64,000 bases of DNA from Acidovorax sp. sic0104 (GTDB lineage: Bacteria > Pseudomonadota > Gammaproteobacteria > Burkholderiales > Burkholderiaceae_C), in NCBI RefSeq assembly GCF_019219095.1, contig NZ_JAHUWH010000004.1:284802-348801 (forward strand), read 5' to 3'. The position numbers and the translations under genes are program-made. Each line of letters starts with the position of its first letter. The stretch's first letter is position 1. The notes under the pieces are model-generated. The model worked only from the letters and a program-made list of their open reading frames with translations, was not told the origin of the DNA and did not search any database. Positions 8,997-19,000 of the stretch are shown one piece after another.

Positions 8997-9788
8997 ATGA
9001 CCATCGTCCAGGCCTCACCCCCCATTGCCAAGGCAGACTTCATCGAAGGCATGGCCAAGGGCATGGCCGTGCTGGAGACCTTCGACACCGAGCGCCAGCG
9101 GCTGAACGCCACGCTGGCCGCGCAGCGCACCGGCCTCACCCGCGCAGCCGCCCGACGGCATCTGTTGACCCTGGCGCACCTGGGCTATCTGGAGACGGAC
9201 GGCAGCTACTTCTGGCTGTCGCCCAAGGTGCTGCGCTTTTCGGGCAGCTACCTCGCGTCGGCCCGGCTGCCGCGCGTGCTGCAGCCCACGCTCAACCGGC
9301 TGGCGGCACAGACGCAGCAATCGTTCTCGGCCGTGGTGCTGGATGGCAACGAAGTCGTGATCGTGGCGCGCAGCGGCGTGTATGGCGCGCCGTCGCGTGT
9401 CCTGGCCTACGGCCTGCACCTGGGCGCGCGGCTGCCGGCGCACCCCACGTCGACCGGGCGGGTGCTGCTGGCGGCGCTGCCTGCGGCGGAGCTGACGGCC
9501 TGGCTCAAGGGCTGCACCCTGCAGCGCCTCACGCCATACACCATCACGCAGGTCCGGCCGCTGCGGCAGGTGATTGCCAGGGCGCGGCGGGACGACTGCT
9601 GCTTGGCAGTGGAGGAGCATGAACTGGGCGTGCACGCGCTGGCCGTGCCGCTGCGCAACCTGCAGGGCCGCACGTTGGCGGCACTGAACGTGGTGGCATC
9701 ACCCAAGCAGGTGGACGAGGGCAGCCTGCAGCGCGACATGCTGCCCCTGCTGCAGGAAGCCGCGCGCGAGTTGCGCGGGCTGCTGTGA
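8997..9788 (+). CDS. pobR: IclR-family regulator of pobA (PobR/PcaU type)
   Basis: A 263-residue IclR-family regulator with an N-terminal winged helix-turn-helix (about residues 17-75, including NATLAAQRTGLTRAAARRHL and LAHLGYLE) and a C-terminal effector domain (about 90-260, including AHPTSTGRVLLAALP and VEEHELGVHALAVPL). Divergent orientation from pobA and the repeated operator motif point to a 4-hydroxybenzoate-responsive activator of pobA, as for Acinetobacter PobR. An ATG at 8997 is chosen; an upstream in-frame start at 8895 would overlap the operator. Specificity is inferred from context. Confidence 0.85.
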   Translation: MTIVQASPPIAKADFIEGMAKGMAVLETFDTERQRLNATLAAQRTGLTRAAARRHLLTLAHLGYLETDGSYFWLSPKVLRFSGSYLASARLPRVLQPTLNRLAAQTQQSFSAVVLDGNEVVIVARSGVYGAPSRVLAYGLHLGARLPAHPTSTGRVLLAALPAAELTAWLKGCTLQRLTPYTITQVRPLRQVIARARRDDCCLAVEEHELGVHALAVPLRNLQGRTLAALNVVASPKQVDEGSLQRDMLPLLQEAARELRGLL

Positions 9789-9808
9789 CGGCCCTGCAGC
9801 CAGGATTT

Positions 9809-9871
9809 GGATCAAAAAATGCCGCTGACGCGCTATGGATAAGCGCCAATAGCTATGATTTTTATAGTGCC
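9809..9871 (-). repeat. Dispersed palindromic repeat family B, copy 3
   Basis: On the minus strand it reads GCACTATAAAAATCATAGCT, then ATTGGCGCTTATCCATAGCG and CAGCGGCATTTTTTGATCC. It sits between the convergent pobR and hemL genes and reaches into hemL: the last three hemL codons and its stop (9862-9864) lie within the repeat. Confidence 0.7.
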
Positions 9872-11166
9872 TTGAACACTTCGCGCGCGGCGGCCACGGT
9901 GGCGTCGATGTCGTCGGCCGTGTGGGCCGAGCTCACGAAGCCTGCCTCGTACAGCGCCGGTGCGATGTAGACGCCGCGGTCCAGCAGGCCGTGGAACAGC
10001 GTATTGAAGCGCGCGTTGTCGGTCTTGAGCACCTGGGCGTAGTTCTGCGGCAGCTCGGGCAGCAGGAAGAAGCCGAACATGCCGCCTTCGCAGTCCGCGC
10101 TGAAGGGCACGCCCTCTGCGGCGGCGGCGGCAGACAACCCATCGACCAGCGAGCGGGTGCGGGCCGAGAGCGCATCGAAGAAGCCGGGCTTCTTGATCTC
10201 GCGCAGCGTGGCCAGCCCGCAGGCGGTGGCCACCGGGTTGCCCGACAGCGTGCCCGCCTGGTACACGGCACCCAGCGGGGCCAGGTGCTCCATGATGGCG
10301 CGCGGCCCGCCGAAGGCCGCCAGCGGCATGCCGCCGCCGATCACCTTGCCCAGCACCGTGATGTCGGGCTTGAAGCCGGGGATGGCTTTTGCGTACACGC
10401 TCTGCGCACTGCCCAGCGCCACTCGAAAGCCCGTCATCACCTCGTCGAGCACCAGCAGCGCGCCGTACTCGGCGCACAGCTCGCGGCAGCGCTTCATGAA
10501 CGGGACGCTCGCGCGCACCAGGTTCATGTTGCCCGCGATGGGCTCGATCATCACGCAGGCCAGTTCCTTGCCGTGCAGGGCAAAGGCTTCTTCGAGCTGG
10601 GCGACGTTGTTGTACTCAAGCACGATGGTGTGCTGCACCACTTCGGGCGGCACGCCGGCGCTGGTGGCGTTGCCGAAGGTGGCCAGGCCCGAACCGGCCT
10701 TGACCAGCAGCGAGTCTGCATGGCCGTGGTAGCAGCCCTCGAACTTGATGAACTTGCTGCGCCCTGTGGCGCCGCGCGCCAGGCGGATGGCGCTCATGCC
10801 CGCTTCGGTGCCCGAGCTGACCAGGCGGATCATCTCCATGGAGGGCACAAGGCCCAGGATTTCCTCCGCCAGCTCGACCTCGCGCTCGGTGGGAGCCCCG
10901 AAGCTGAAGCCTTCGAGTGCCGCCTTCTGCACCGCTTCGAGCACTGCCGGGTGGCCGTGGCCCAGGATCATCGGGCCCCAGGAGCCGATGTAGTCGATGA
11001 AGCGCTGGTCGTTGGCGTCCCAGAAGTACGCTCCCTGAGCGCGTTTGATGAAACGCGGCGTGCCGCCCACGGCCTTGAAGGCCCGCACGGGTGAGTTCAC
11101 ACCGCCGGGGATGAGCGCCTTGGCGCGTTCGAAAAGGGGAATGTTCAGATCAGTGCTTGGTGTCAT
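9862..11166 (-). CDS. hemL: Glutamate-1-semialdehyde 2,1-aminomutase
   Basis: A PLP enzyme of the C5 pathway that isomerises glutamate-1-semialdehyde to 5-aminolevulinate, the precursor of heme. The 434-residue protein matches the family throughout: [73 protein letters not shown] and the PLP-lysine segment [15 protein letters not shown]. Its start overlaps the end of the thiD-like gene by 17 bases, suggesting coupled translation. A heme gene next to a thiamine-type kinase is a known betaproteobacterial arrangement. The C-terminal stop lies inside a family B repeat. Confidence 0.97.
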   Translation of the reverse strand: MTPSTDLNIPLFERAKALIPGGVNSPVRAFKAVGGTPRFIKRAQGAYFWDANDQRFIDYIGSWGPMILGHGHPAVLEAVQKAALEGFSFGAPTEREVELAEEILGLVPSMEMIRLVSSGTEAGMSAIRLARGATGRSKFIKFEGCYHGHADSLLVKAGSGLATFGNATSAGVPPEVVQHTIVLEYNNVAQLEEAFALHGKELACVMIEPIAGNMNLVRASVPFMKRCRELCAEYGALLVLDEVMTGFRVALGSAQSVYAKAIPGFKPDITVLGKVIGGGMPLAAFGGPRAIMEHLAPLGAVYQAGTLSGNPVATACGLATLREIKKPGFFDALSARTRSLVDGLSAAAAAEGVPFSADCEGGMFGFFLLPELPQNYAQVLKTDNARFNTLFHGLLDRGVYIAPALYEAGFVSSAHTADDIDATVAAAREVFKAL

Positions 11167-12103
11167 GGGGGGGCATCACAAAGCCTTCGATGGCCTGTGT
11201 TTCGTCGATCGGGGTGTCGTCATCCGCAGCGTCCTCGTCGTCGGGCTGGGCCCAGAACATGCGGTCGGGCACGATGTGGCCCATGCCGGGGCGAAAGCCG
11301 GCATCCAGGCAGCGGTCCAGGTAGCTCAGCGCCTCGCTGGTCGCCTCGCCCAGGTCGTTGCCGGCGCCGACCAGCGCGGTGAGCGCGGCCGAGAGCGTGT
11401 CGCCCGCGCCGGCGAAGGTGGCGTCGAACAGCTCGAACTTGCCGCTGCCCAGAATGGTCTGGGGGGATGCCAGAACGTTCTCGACAAACTGCTCCGGCAG
11501 CGGAATGCCGGTGACCAGGGTGTAGGGCACGCCCATCTCGGATGCGGCGCGGGCGATATCGCGGGCGGTGGGGTTGCGCTCGCCGCTCCAGTCCGGCAGC
11601 AGCCAGCGCCACAGTGTGCTGTGGTTTCCTACCAACACTGAGGTCTGCGGTAACAATAATTCCCGGAAGGCGTCCAGGTACTCGTCGATCTGCTCATCCG
11701 TCCACCAGGACAGGTTGGGCATGTAGGCAATGACGGGCACTTCGTCGTAGTCGGTGGTGATCTCGGCGATGGTGCTGATGTTCTCGGGGTTGCCCACGAA
11801 CCCGACCTTGATGGCCTGCACCGGCATGTCTTCCAGCACCGTGCGGGCCTGCTCGGCCACGGCCTCGTCATCGAAGCTGAAATGATCGAAGATCTGCGCC
11901 GTGTCCCGGGCATACGCCCCGCACACCACCGCGATAGGGTGCCCGCCGACGGACGCAATGGTGGTGATGTCGGCCGTCAGGCCTCCGGAGCCGCTGGGGT
12001 CGCTGGCATTGAAGACCAGGATGCAGGCAGGGCTTGCATCTTCGGAGCCGTCATCTTCGGTATCTACGATTTCCGGGGATGGTTGGGATGCTTTATGGTT
12101 CAT
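11150..12103 (-). CDS. thiD: Hydroxymethylpyrimidine kinase-like protein (ThiD family)
   Basis: A ribokinase-fold kinase of the ThiD family, expected to phosphorylate hydroxymethylpyrimidine (phosphate) in thiamine synthesis. Diagnostic segments are the N-terminal [47 protein letters not shown] and the catalytic glycine/Asp motif [20 protein letters not shown] near the C-terminus. At 317 residues it is longer than E. coli ThiD (266) because it has acidic extensions at both ends ([10 protein letters not shown], and [14 protein letters not shown]). It is upstream of and overlaps hemL. The sequence is diverged from classic ThiD, so the exact substrate is less certain than the family. Confidence 0.82.
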   Translation of the reverse strand: MNHKASQPSPEIVDTEDDGSEDASPACILVFNASDPSGSGGLTADITTIASVGGHPIAVVCGAYARDTAQIFDHFSFDDEAVAEQARTVLEDMPVQAIKVGFVGNPENISTIAEITTDYDEVPVIAYMPNLSWWTDEQIDEYLDAFRELLLPQTSVLVGNHSTLWRWLLPDWSGERNPTARDIARAASEMGVPYTLVTGIPLPEQFVENVLASPQTILGSGKFELFDATFAGAGDTLSAALTALVGAGNDLGEATSEALSYLDRCLDAGFRPGMGHIVPDRMFWAQPDDEDAADDDTPIDETQAIEGFVMPPHDTKH

Positions 12104-12160
12104 GGACCAGATCCTGCTGGAGGGGTGGCACAGAAGCTGCAGCCCGCTGAGATGACTAGA

Positions 12161-12166
12161 TACAAT
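12161..12166 (+). promoter_or_regulatory. Candidate -10 box for rubredoxin gene
   Basis: TACAAT lies 31 bases upstream of the rubredoxin GTG in the 94-bp gap to the divergent thiD-like gene. No convincing -35 box is seen at 16-18 bases, so this is tentative. Confidence 0.3.
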
Positions 12167-12197
12167 CGTTGCATTCTATGTGAAGGCCCTTTAAGCT

Positions 12198-12371
12198 GTG
12201 ACCGACTCTAAAACCTGGATGTGCTTGATTTGCGGCTGGATATATGACGAGGCAGAGGGTTCTCCCGAGCACGGCATTGCACCCAATACTCCATGGGATC
12301 AGGTCCCCATGAACTGGACTTGCCCCGAGTGTGGCGCCCGCAAGGAAGATTTCGAGATGGTTCAGATTTGA
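12198..12371 (+). CDS. rubA: Rubredoxin
   Basis: A 57-residue iron electron carrier. The single Fe is held by two Cys pairs: MCLICGWIYDE (Cys9, Cys12) and WTCPECGARKEDF (Cys42, Cys45). The spacing and the conserved GIAPNTPWDQVPMNW segment between them are typical. The start is GTG at 12198 with an AAGG about 11 bases upstream. It points in the same direction as pilG and ends 57 bases before it, so cotranscription with the chemosensory operon is possible. The electron partner is unknown; no rubredoxin reductase or alkane hydroxylase is nearby. Confidence 0.95.
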   Translation: MTDSKTWMCLICGWIYDEAEGSPEHGIAPNTPWDQVPMNWTCPECGARKEDFEMVQI

Positions 12372-12428
12372 GACGCTCTAGATCATGGACTACAGCGTTG
12401 TTTATTTTTCCATCGGGAGCAGTAACAA

Positions 12429-12827
12429 TTGACTACAACAGGCGCATCTTTCAAAGTGCTCGTGGTGGATGACAGCAACACCATCCGTCGAAGCGCCGAG
12501 ATTTTTCTCAAGCAGGGGGGGCACGAAGTCTTGTTGGCAGACGACGGCTTTGATGCTTTGGCGAAGGTCAACGATTACCAGCCGCAGCTGATTTTCTGCG
12601 ACATTCTCATGCCCAAGCTCGACGGGTACCAGACCTGCGCGATCATCAAGCGCAATGCCCGATTTGCAGATACTCCGGTGGTGATGCTGTCCTCCAAGGA
12701 CGGTGTGTTCGACAAGGCGCGTGGGCGCATGGTCGGCTGCCAGGAATATCTCACCAAACCGTTTACCAAAGACCAGTTGCTGCAAGCCGTGCAGCAATTT
12801 GGCAATGCCCAACAAGGAGCGATGTAA
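12429..12827 (+). CDS. pilG: Twitching motility response regulator PilG
   Basis: A single-domain CheY-like receiver of the Pil-Chp chemosensory pathway that controls type IV pilus extension. The 132-residue protein has the acidic pocket VVDDSNTIRR, phospho-acceptor Asp58 in IFCDILMP, the switch serine region VVMLSSKDG and the conserved Lys in EYLTKPF. The start is a TTG with GGGAG nine bases upstream (12415-12419), the only start that keeps the N-terminus complete. Its stop TAA shares a base with the pilH ATG. It is first in the operon pilG-pilH-pilI-pilJ-pilL. Confidence 0.93.
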   Translation: MTTTGASFKVLVVDDSNTIRRSAEIFLKQGGHEVLLADDGFDALAKVNDYQPQLIFCDILMPKLDGYQTCAIIKRNARFADTPVVMLSSKDGVFDKARGRMVGCQEYLTKPFTKDQLLQAVQQFGNAQQGAM

Positions 12828-13192
12828 TGCCCATCCAGAAAGTACTGGTCGTCGACGACTCGAAGACCGAGTTGATGTTTTTGACGGACCTGCTTCAGAA
12901 AAAAGGCATGCAGGTGCGTACCGCAGAAAATGCCGATGAAGCCTTCCGCCGTCTGGCTGAAGAAAAGCCCGATCTCATCCTGATGGACGTGGTCATGCCG
13001 GGCCAAAATGGCTTTCAGCTCACGCGTGCCATTACGCGCGATCCGCTGTACGCCGACGTGCCGATCATCATGTGCACCAGCAAGAACCAGGAAACCGACC
13101 GCGTCTGGGGGATGCGCCAGGGTGCGCGTGGCTACATCACCAAGCCAGTGGATCCCGCCGAACTGCAGGCCAAAATCGACGCTCTCAACTAA
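12827..13192 (+). CDS. pilH: Twitching motility response regulator PilH
   Basis: The second CheY-like receiver of the cluster, 121 residues, starting at KVLVVDDSKTELMFLTDLLQ. The phospho-acceptor is Asp54 in LILMDVVMP, the signalling Thr/Ser lies in IIMCTSKNQ and the conserved Lys in YITKPVDP. In Pseudomonas PilH works with PilG on opposite aspects of pilus retraction and extension. The ATG overlaps the pilG stop by one base, so translation is coupled, and pilI follows after 15 bases. Confidence 0.93.
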   Translation: MPIQKVLVVDDSKTELMFLTDLLQKKGMQVRTAENADEAFRRLAEEKPDLILMDVVMPGQNGFQLTRAITRDPLYADVPIIMCTSKNQETDRVWGMRQGARGYITKPVDPAELQAKIDALN

Positions 13193-13207
13193 GGCAGCGG
13201 CGCGCTC

Positions 13208-13735
13208 ATGGCCAACCGCGAAGCCCTGCGAGAGCTCCAGACCCGTCTTGCCAGCCGATTGCAGGCGGCACGGGTCGAGGGAACCTCAGTATCGTCCTGG
13301 CTGGCTGTAGAGTCCGCCGGGAGTTTTTATTTGCTGCCGCTCGGGCAATCGGGAGAAATCTTCTCCTGGGTCTCCGTGCAGGCCGTGCCCTACACCCAGA
13401 GCTGGTTCCTCGGGGTTGCCAACTTGCGTGGCGGCCTTGTGGGCGTCGTGGATCTGGCAGGTTTGCTCGGCAATGCAGCGCCGCGCACCGAGCAGGCGCT
13501 GTCGGAGTCCAGCCTGCTGGCGTTCAATGCCGCGCTCGACGTGAATGCGGCCTTGCTGGTGGACCGGCTTGCCGGGTTGCGCGGCACCGATGCATTCGTG
13601 TCCTCCGAGCCTCCGCCTGTGGATGCGCCCGCATTCTTCGGCACCACCTATATCGATTCCAGCGGCACGCGCTGGCAGGAGCTGAACCTGCAGCTCCTGT
13701 CCCAACATCCCGCTTTCCTGAGCATCAGTGCTTGA
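13208..13735 (+). CDS. pilI: CheW-like adaptor PilI
   Basis: A 175-residue CheW-type scaffold expected to link the receptor PilJ to the histidine kinase PilL. The CheW fold is visible in the middle and end: YLLPLGQSGEIFSWVSVQAV, YTQSWFLGVANLRGGLVGVV with the family's VxNxRG-type turn, and ALLVDRLAGLRG. The N-terminal helix (about residues 1-35) is charged. It sits in operon order between pilH and pilJ, as in Pseudomonas aeruginosa. The sequence is weakly conserved, as usual for this subfamily; position makes the call secure. Confidence 0.88.
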   Translation: MANREALRELQTRLASRLQAARVEGTSVSSWLAVESAGSFYLLPLGQSGEIFSWVSVQAVPYTQSWFLGVANLRGGLVGVVDLAGLLGNAAPRTEQALSESSLLAFNAALDVNAALLVDRLAGLRGTDAFVSSEPPPVDAPAFFGTTYIDSSGTRWQELNLQLLSQHPAFLSISA

Positions 13736-13756
13736 GTTTTTCTGTAAGGCTGCACC

Positions 13757-16045
13757 ATGTCCGTCGTCAATCAATTTGGAAAAATGTTCAACCGGAAACC
13801 TGCCACGCCGGACCAGGGCGCGTCTGCCGGTGTGGCCGATGACGGGCAGGACCTGCTGGCCACGGGCTCGCTGGACGGCGCGCAGCTGCGCGACGGCTAC
13901 CAGGGCGAAGCCTTGAACAGCGTCCAGGGAGACCCTGACGGCTACACGCCCGAACTCACCGCTGCGGACGTCGAGGAAGACCTGATCTCGCTGCCTGTCC
14001 TCGGACGCTCGACAGCTGCTGCGCACCAGCGCCGTCTGCTGGCGCTGCTGGGTGTCGGCGTGCTGGTGCTGGGCGCCATCGCGTTCTGGGTGCTGCAGCA
14101 AGCCGACCGCTCCGCGCAGCAACTGGCCGCTACCGGCCAGTCTCTGATGCAGTCGCAGCGTCTGGCCAAATCGGTGTCGCAGGCGCTGGTGGGCAGCCCG
14201 CAGGCCTTCCCCGACGTGGTCGAAAGCTCGGGCGTGCTGGCGCGCAATGTGCGCGGCCTGAGCGCCGGCGACACAGAACTGGGTGTGGAATCGCTGGGCG
14301 AGCCCTACAAGCCTGACCTGGATGCCGTGAACCCCCTGATGGAGCGCGCCGAGCGCAACGCCAGCGTGGTGATGGGCCAGCAAAAGATCCTGACCCAGGT
14401 GGGCGACGCTCTGCGCACCATCAATCGCCAATCGTCCGACCTGCTGGAAATCGCCGAGACTGTGTCCTCGCTGAAACTGCAGCAGAACGCGCCCGCCGCA
14501 GAAATCTCGGCCGCCGGCCAGCTGGTGATGTTGACCCAGCGTATCGGCAAGTCCGCCAATGAATTCCAGACCATGGAAGGCGTGAGCCCCGAGGCTGTGT
14601 TCCTGCTGGGCAAGGACTTGAACTCGTTCAAGGAAATCGCCCAGGGCCTGCTGGATGGCAGCCCCGAACTGCGCCTGGCTGCCACGAAGGACGCTCAGAC
14701 CCGCGAGCAGCTCGAATCGCTGATCAAGCTGTACGAACAAACCCGCACACAAGCCAGCGCCATCCTGGGCAACCTGCAAGGCCTGGTGTCCGCTCGTGAA
14801 GCACAGTCCGCGATCATTGCCGACAGCGAACCGCTGCGCCGCCAGCTGGAAGGCTTGCAGACCAAGCTGTCCGCCCAGACCGGTGTGGGTGGTGGCCAAC
14901 TGGCAGCGCTGGCACTGGCCGGCCTGTTCGTGATTCTTTGCGGTGTGGGCATCTCGCGCGTGCAACTGCTGGACAGCCGTGGCCGCCAGGCTGCTGCCGA
15001 ATCGCAGCAAAAGGACGCCAAGCGCCAGGAACAGGAAGCCAAGCGCGTCAACGACGCCAACCAGGCTGCCATTTTGCGTTTGATGAACGAACTGCAGTCG
15101 GTCGCTGAAGGTGACCTGACCCAGGAAGCCACCGTGACCGAAGACATCACCGGCGCTATCGCCGACTCGGTGAACTACACGGTGGAAGAACTGCGCCAAC
15201 TGGTGGGCAGCGTGCAGAACACGGCGACCCGCGTGGCGCAAACGACCGCCCAGGTGGACAGCACCTCCACCGAACTGCTCGCAGCCTCGACTGAGCAACT
15301 GCGCGAAATTCGTGAAACCGGCCGCTCCGTTCTGGACATGGCGACCCGAATCAACGAAGTGTCCACACAGGCGCAAGAGTCCGCCACGGTGGCCCGGCAA
15401 TCGCTGCAAGCGGCAGACTCCGGTCTGCAGGCCGTGCAGAACGCCATCGGCGGTATGAACTCCATCCGCGACCAGATCCAGGACACCTCCAAGCGGATCA
15501 AGCGCCTGGGCGAATCGTCTCAGGAGATCGGCGAAATCACCGAACTGATTTCCGACATTACCGAGCAGACGAACGTTCTGGCCCTGAACGCTGCCATCCA
15601 GGCAGCGTCCGCTGGTGAAGCCGGTCGCGGCTTCTCGGTGGTGGCAGAAGAAGTGCAGCGACTGGCTGAACGTTCCGCAGACGCCACGCGCCAGATCTCG
15701 GCGCTGGTGAAGGCCATTCAGACCGATACGCAGGATGCCGTGGCCGCTATGGAGCGCTCCACGCAGGGTGTGGTGGAAGGGGCCCGACTGTCCGACAGCG
15801 CCGGTACCGCACTGACCGAGATTGACCGCGTGTCGCGCCGCCTTGCCGACCTGATTGAGCAGATCTCGTCTTCCACGTCCCGGGAAGCCGTGCTTGCCAA
15901 CGAAGTGGCCGACAACATCCAGCACATTTTTGCGGTGACCGAGCAGACCGGTGAAGGTACGCGTACCACTGCACAGCAGGTCCGCGAACTCTCGCACATG
16001 GCAGAAGAACTGCGTCAATCCGTGGCGCGTTTCAAGATCGCCTGA
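13757..16045 (+). CDS. pilJ: Methyl-accepting receptor PilJ
   Basis: A 762-residue type IV pilus chemoreceptor. A soluble N-terminal tail of about 90 residues precedes the first membrane helix (about 94-113, LLALLGVGVLVLGAIAFWVL). A periplasmic PilJ-type sensor region follows (about 114-375) and a second helix (about 378-400). The cytoplasmic part has a HAMP-like linker and the MCP signalling tip near residue 600: SDITEQTNVLALNAAIQAAS, then GRGFSVVAEEVQRLAERS. The N-terminal cytoplasmic tail is longer than in the Pseudomonas protein. No CheR-type methyltransferase (PilK) lies between this gene and pilL, so adaptation enzymes, if any, are elsewhere. Confidence 0.93.
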   Translation: MSVVNQFGKMFNRKPATPDQGASAGVADDGQDLLATGSLDGAQLRDGYQGEALNSVQGDPDGYTPELTAADVEEDLISLPVLGRSTAAAHQRRLLALLGVGVLVLGAIAFWVLQQADRSAQQLAATGQSLMQSQRLAKSVSQALVGSPQAFPDVVESSGVLARNVRGLSAGDTELGVESLGEPYKPDLDAVNPLMERAERNASVVMGQQKILTQVGDALRTINRQSSDLLEIAETVSSLKLQQNAPAAEISAAGQLVMLTQRIGKSANEFQTMEGVSPEAVFLLGKDLNSFKEIAQGLLDGSPELRLAATKDAQTREQLESLIKLYEQTRTQASAILGNLQGLVSAREAQSAIIADSEPLRRQLEGLQTKLSAQTGVGGGQLAALALAGLFVILCGVGISRVQLLDSRGRQAAAESQQKDAKRQEQEAKRVNDANQAAILRLMNELQSVAEGDLTQEATVTEDITGAIADSVNYTVEELRQLVGSVQNTATRVAQTTAQVDSTSTELLAASTEQLREIRETGRSVLDMATRINEVSTQAQESATVARQSLQAADSGLQAVQNAIGGMNSIRDQIQDTSKRIKRLGESSQEIGEITELISDITEQTNVLALNAAIQAASAGEAGRGFSVVAEEVQRLAERSADATRQISALVKAIQTDTQDAVAAMERSTQGVVEGARLSDSAGTALTEIDRVSRRLADLIEQISSSTSREAVLANEVADNIQHIFAVTEQTGEGTRTTAQQVRELSHMAEELRQSVARFKIA

Positions 16046-16099
16046 CGCCACAGCAGCTAGTCATCAATCAGCTGGCTCATTGCAGCCGGGGACGAATAC

Positions 16100-19000
16100 A
16101 TGTCATCTATGGATGTCAACAATGCACCGGCCGCAGACTGGAACCAGGGAGATCAAGACCTGGGGCCGCTGGCCTGGGTGCTGGATGAACTGCGCAAATC
16201 GCTGGACGGTGCGGTCAAGGCCATGCGTCGCTTCGTGCGCGACGCCGAAGTGGCCCGGGAGTCGGATCTTGCTGCGCTGGATGCAGGGTCTCTGCGCATA
16301 GCGCGCCAGCAGTTGCACCAGGCGTGCGGAGCCTTGGAGATGGTGGGCATGGGCCCGCCAGCGCTGGTGCTGCGCTCGATGGAGTCCGCCGTCCAGAAGT
16401 TCGTGCAGCGTCCCGAAACCTGCAGTGACGAGGCCGCGGCAGTGATCGAGCGAGCCAGCTTCGCGCTGATCGAATACCTGGAGACCGTGCTGGCCGGCAA
16501 GGCTGCCTCGCCCGTGGCGCTGTTCCCACAGTACCGCGATGCACAGGCCTTGGCAGGTGCCGACCGGGTGCACCCTGCGGACCTCTGGCCTGTCGAGCGC
16601 CGCTTTCGCGAGCCCGAAGGGACCGTGTCCGTGCCCCCGCTGCCTTATGGGCCGGAGGCACGTGCGCGCCTGGATTCCGCCGTGCTGCGCATCGTCAAGT
16701 CCGGCGACCTCAAGGCGGCCATCAGCCTGCGCGATACCTGCCTGGGCTTCGTGGCGGCACAGCCCGACCGACAGTCCCGCGCCTTCTGGAAGATCTGCGC
16801 CGGGTTCTTCGAAGCCTTCGGCATGGGCCTGCTGCCACCCGACGTGTATGTAAAGCGTGTGGCGTCCCGCGTGCTGATGCAGTACGCCACGCTGGCCAAG
16901 GGCGACACCACCATCGCCGACCGTCTTGTGCAGGACCTGCTGTTCTTCTGCTCGCAGGCCAAGCCCGCGGAAGATGCTGCGGATGAGGTGCAGTCTCTGC
17001 GGGCCGTGCGCCAAGCATTCTCGCTCGACCGCTTCAAGCCCGTGGACTACGAGACGGCCCGTTTCGGCCGGTTTGATCCTGCCGTGCTGGCGCAGGCGCG
17101 CAAGCGCATTGCCTCGGCCACCGAGACCTGGTCGGGTCTGGCCGGCGGTGACCGCAACAAGCTCAAGCCTGCTGCAGACCAGTTCAGCCTGGTCTGCGAC
17201 TCATTGCGCAAGCTGCACCCCGGCAGCGAAAACCTGGCACTGGCACTAACGCGGGTCGTGGAGTCGACCACCCGCTCGGGTGAACCGCCTTCGGCTGCAT
17301 TGGCCATGGAAGTGGCCACAGCCGTTCTGTACCTGCAAGCGGCCTTCGAAGAACTGGACGCTGGCGACGAGCAAATGGAAGTGCGCGCCACCCGGTTGGC
17401 GCAGCGTCTGGATGCCGTTGGCGGCGGCGCAGAGCCCGAGCCGCTCGAACAATGGATGGAGGAGCTGTACCGCAGGGTCAGCGACAACCAGACCATGGGC
17501 AGCGTCGTGGATGAACTGCGCTCCACGTTGGGTGAAGCCGAAAAGGCGCTGGACCAGTTCTTCCGCAATCCGCAAGACACGGCGGTTCTGGCCACGGTGC
17601 CTGGCCACCTGGCGCAAATGCGCGGCGTGCTGTCGGTGCTGGGCCTGGACCAGGCCTCTCTGGCCGTGGTGCGCATGCGCGACATGGTCGAGCGGCTCTT
17701 GATCAATGAAGTGCCCGAGACCGAGCGCCAGGGCGTTTTCGAGAAGCTGGGCAACAGCCTGGGCGCACTCGGTTTCCTGATCGACATGCTCAGCTACCAG
17801 CGCACGATGGCGCGCAAGCTGTTCGTGTACGACGAAGACCTCGGCGAGTTGCGCATTCTCATGGGCAAGACCCGCCCCCGCGCGTCGGACGCCGTGGACG
17901 AGGCACCCGCCAAGCTGGAAGAGCGTTCTGCCATCCCCGTGCCGGACGTGCTGCCGCGCTTCCCCGTGCAGGAGCCCCTCAGTGCCCCCACAGACTTCGG
18001 CTCGCTGCCGGAGCTGCCGGAGTTTCCCGCCGCACCGGCTGCTGCGGCCACACCCGCGCTGGCCCCTGAAATCTCGTTTGACGTGCCGAGCGTCGGCACT
18101 CCCGAGGCGGTCCCCGCAGCGCCTGCAGTAGCCACTGCGGCGGCTGCGCCAACGCCCGCTCCGGCCATCGAGGACGAACTCCTTGACGTGTTCCTGGAGG
18201 AGGCGCGCGAAGTGGTGGTCACCGGCTTGGCTGCCATCGGGGTGCTCAAGGATGAGCCCGGCAATCTGAGCGAGCAGACCACGCTGCGGCGTGCGTTCCA
18301 CACCCTCAAGGGCAGCTCGCGCATGGTGGGACTCAACGATTTCGGCGAAGCCGCCTGGTCGATGGAGCAATTGCTCAACGCCTGGCTGGCCGAGCAAAAG
18401 CCGATGCAGCCAGAGCTGCTCCAGTTGTCGTCGGACTCCCTGCAGGCGTTCAGCCGCTGGGCGGACGACATTGCAGCGGGGCGGCATGACGGCTGGCAAC
18501 CGGAGGTCTTCCGCAAGTCTGCCGATGCGATGCGGCTGGACGGCACCTTCCTGCCCCTGGCGACTGCATCTGCCGATGGTGCTGCTGCTGTGGCCGCTGA
18601 GCCCGAGCTGGCCGAACAGGCCGAGCACCCGGTTGCCGCGGCCGTGCCGGATTTCTCCCCCGAGACAACCCAGACCCTCTCGGTCGAGCCGCCTGTGGAT
18701 GTGCCACAGCCGGTGTTGGATGTCGCGCCGCTCCAGCCCATCGAAGAAGAGCTTGCCATCCCCGACTTCGAAGCGACCGAGATCTCGGAGCACGCCATCG
18801 AAGAGGCTGCAACTGCTCCGGAGGTGGCCGAGGACATCGACTTCTCGGTCTTCAGCGCTGCGCTGAACGAGTCTCAAACAGCCGGGCAACCCGCCGCACC
18901 CGGTGCCACCAGCGTCGATTTCGAACTCGACCTGGAGCTGCCGGACCTCGAACTGCCCGACGCCCAGCCGGCGGCGGAAGCACCCGAGCCCGTGCTCGCC

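Noticed and set aside
13286..16051. Minus-strand frame of about 920 codons opposite pilI and pilJ
   Set aside because: The plus strand encodes a clear CheW protein and chemoreceptor; the antisense product is low-complexity His/Gln/Gly-rich sequence.
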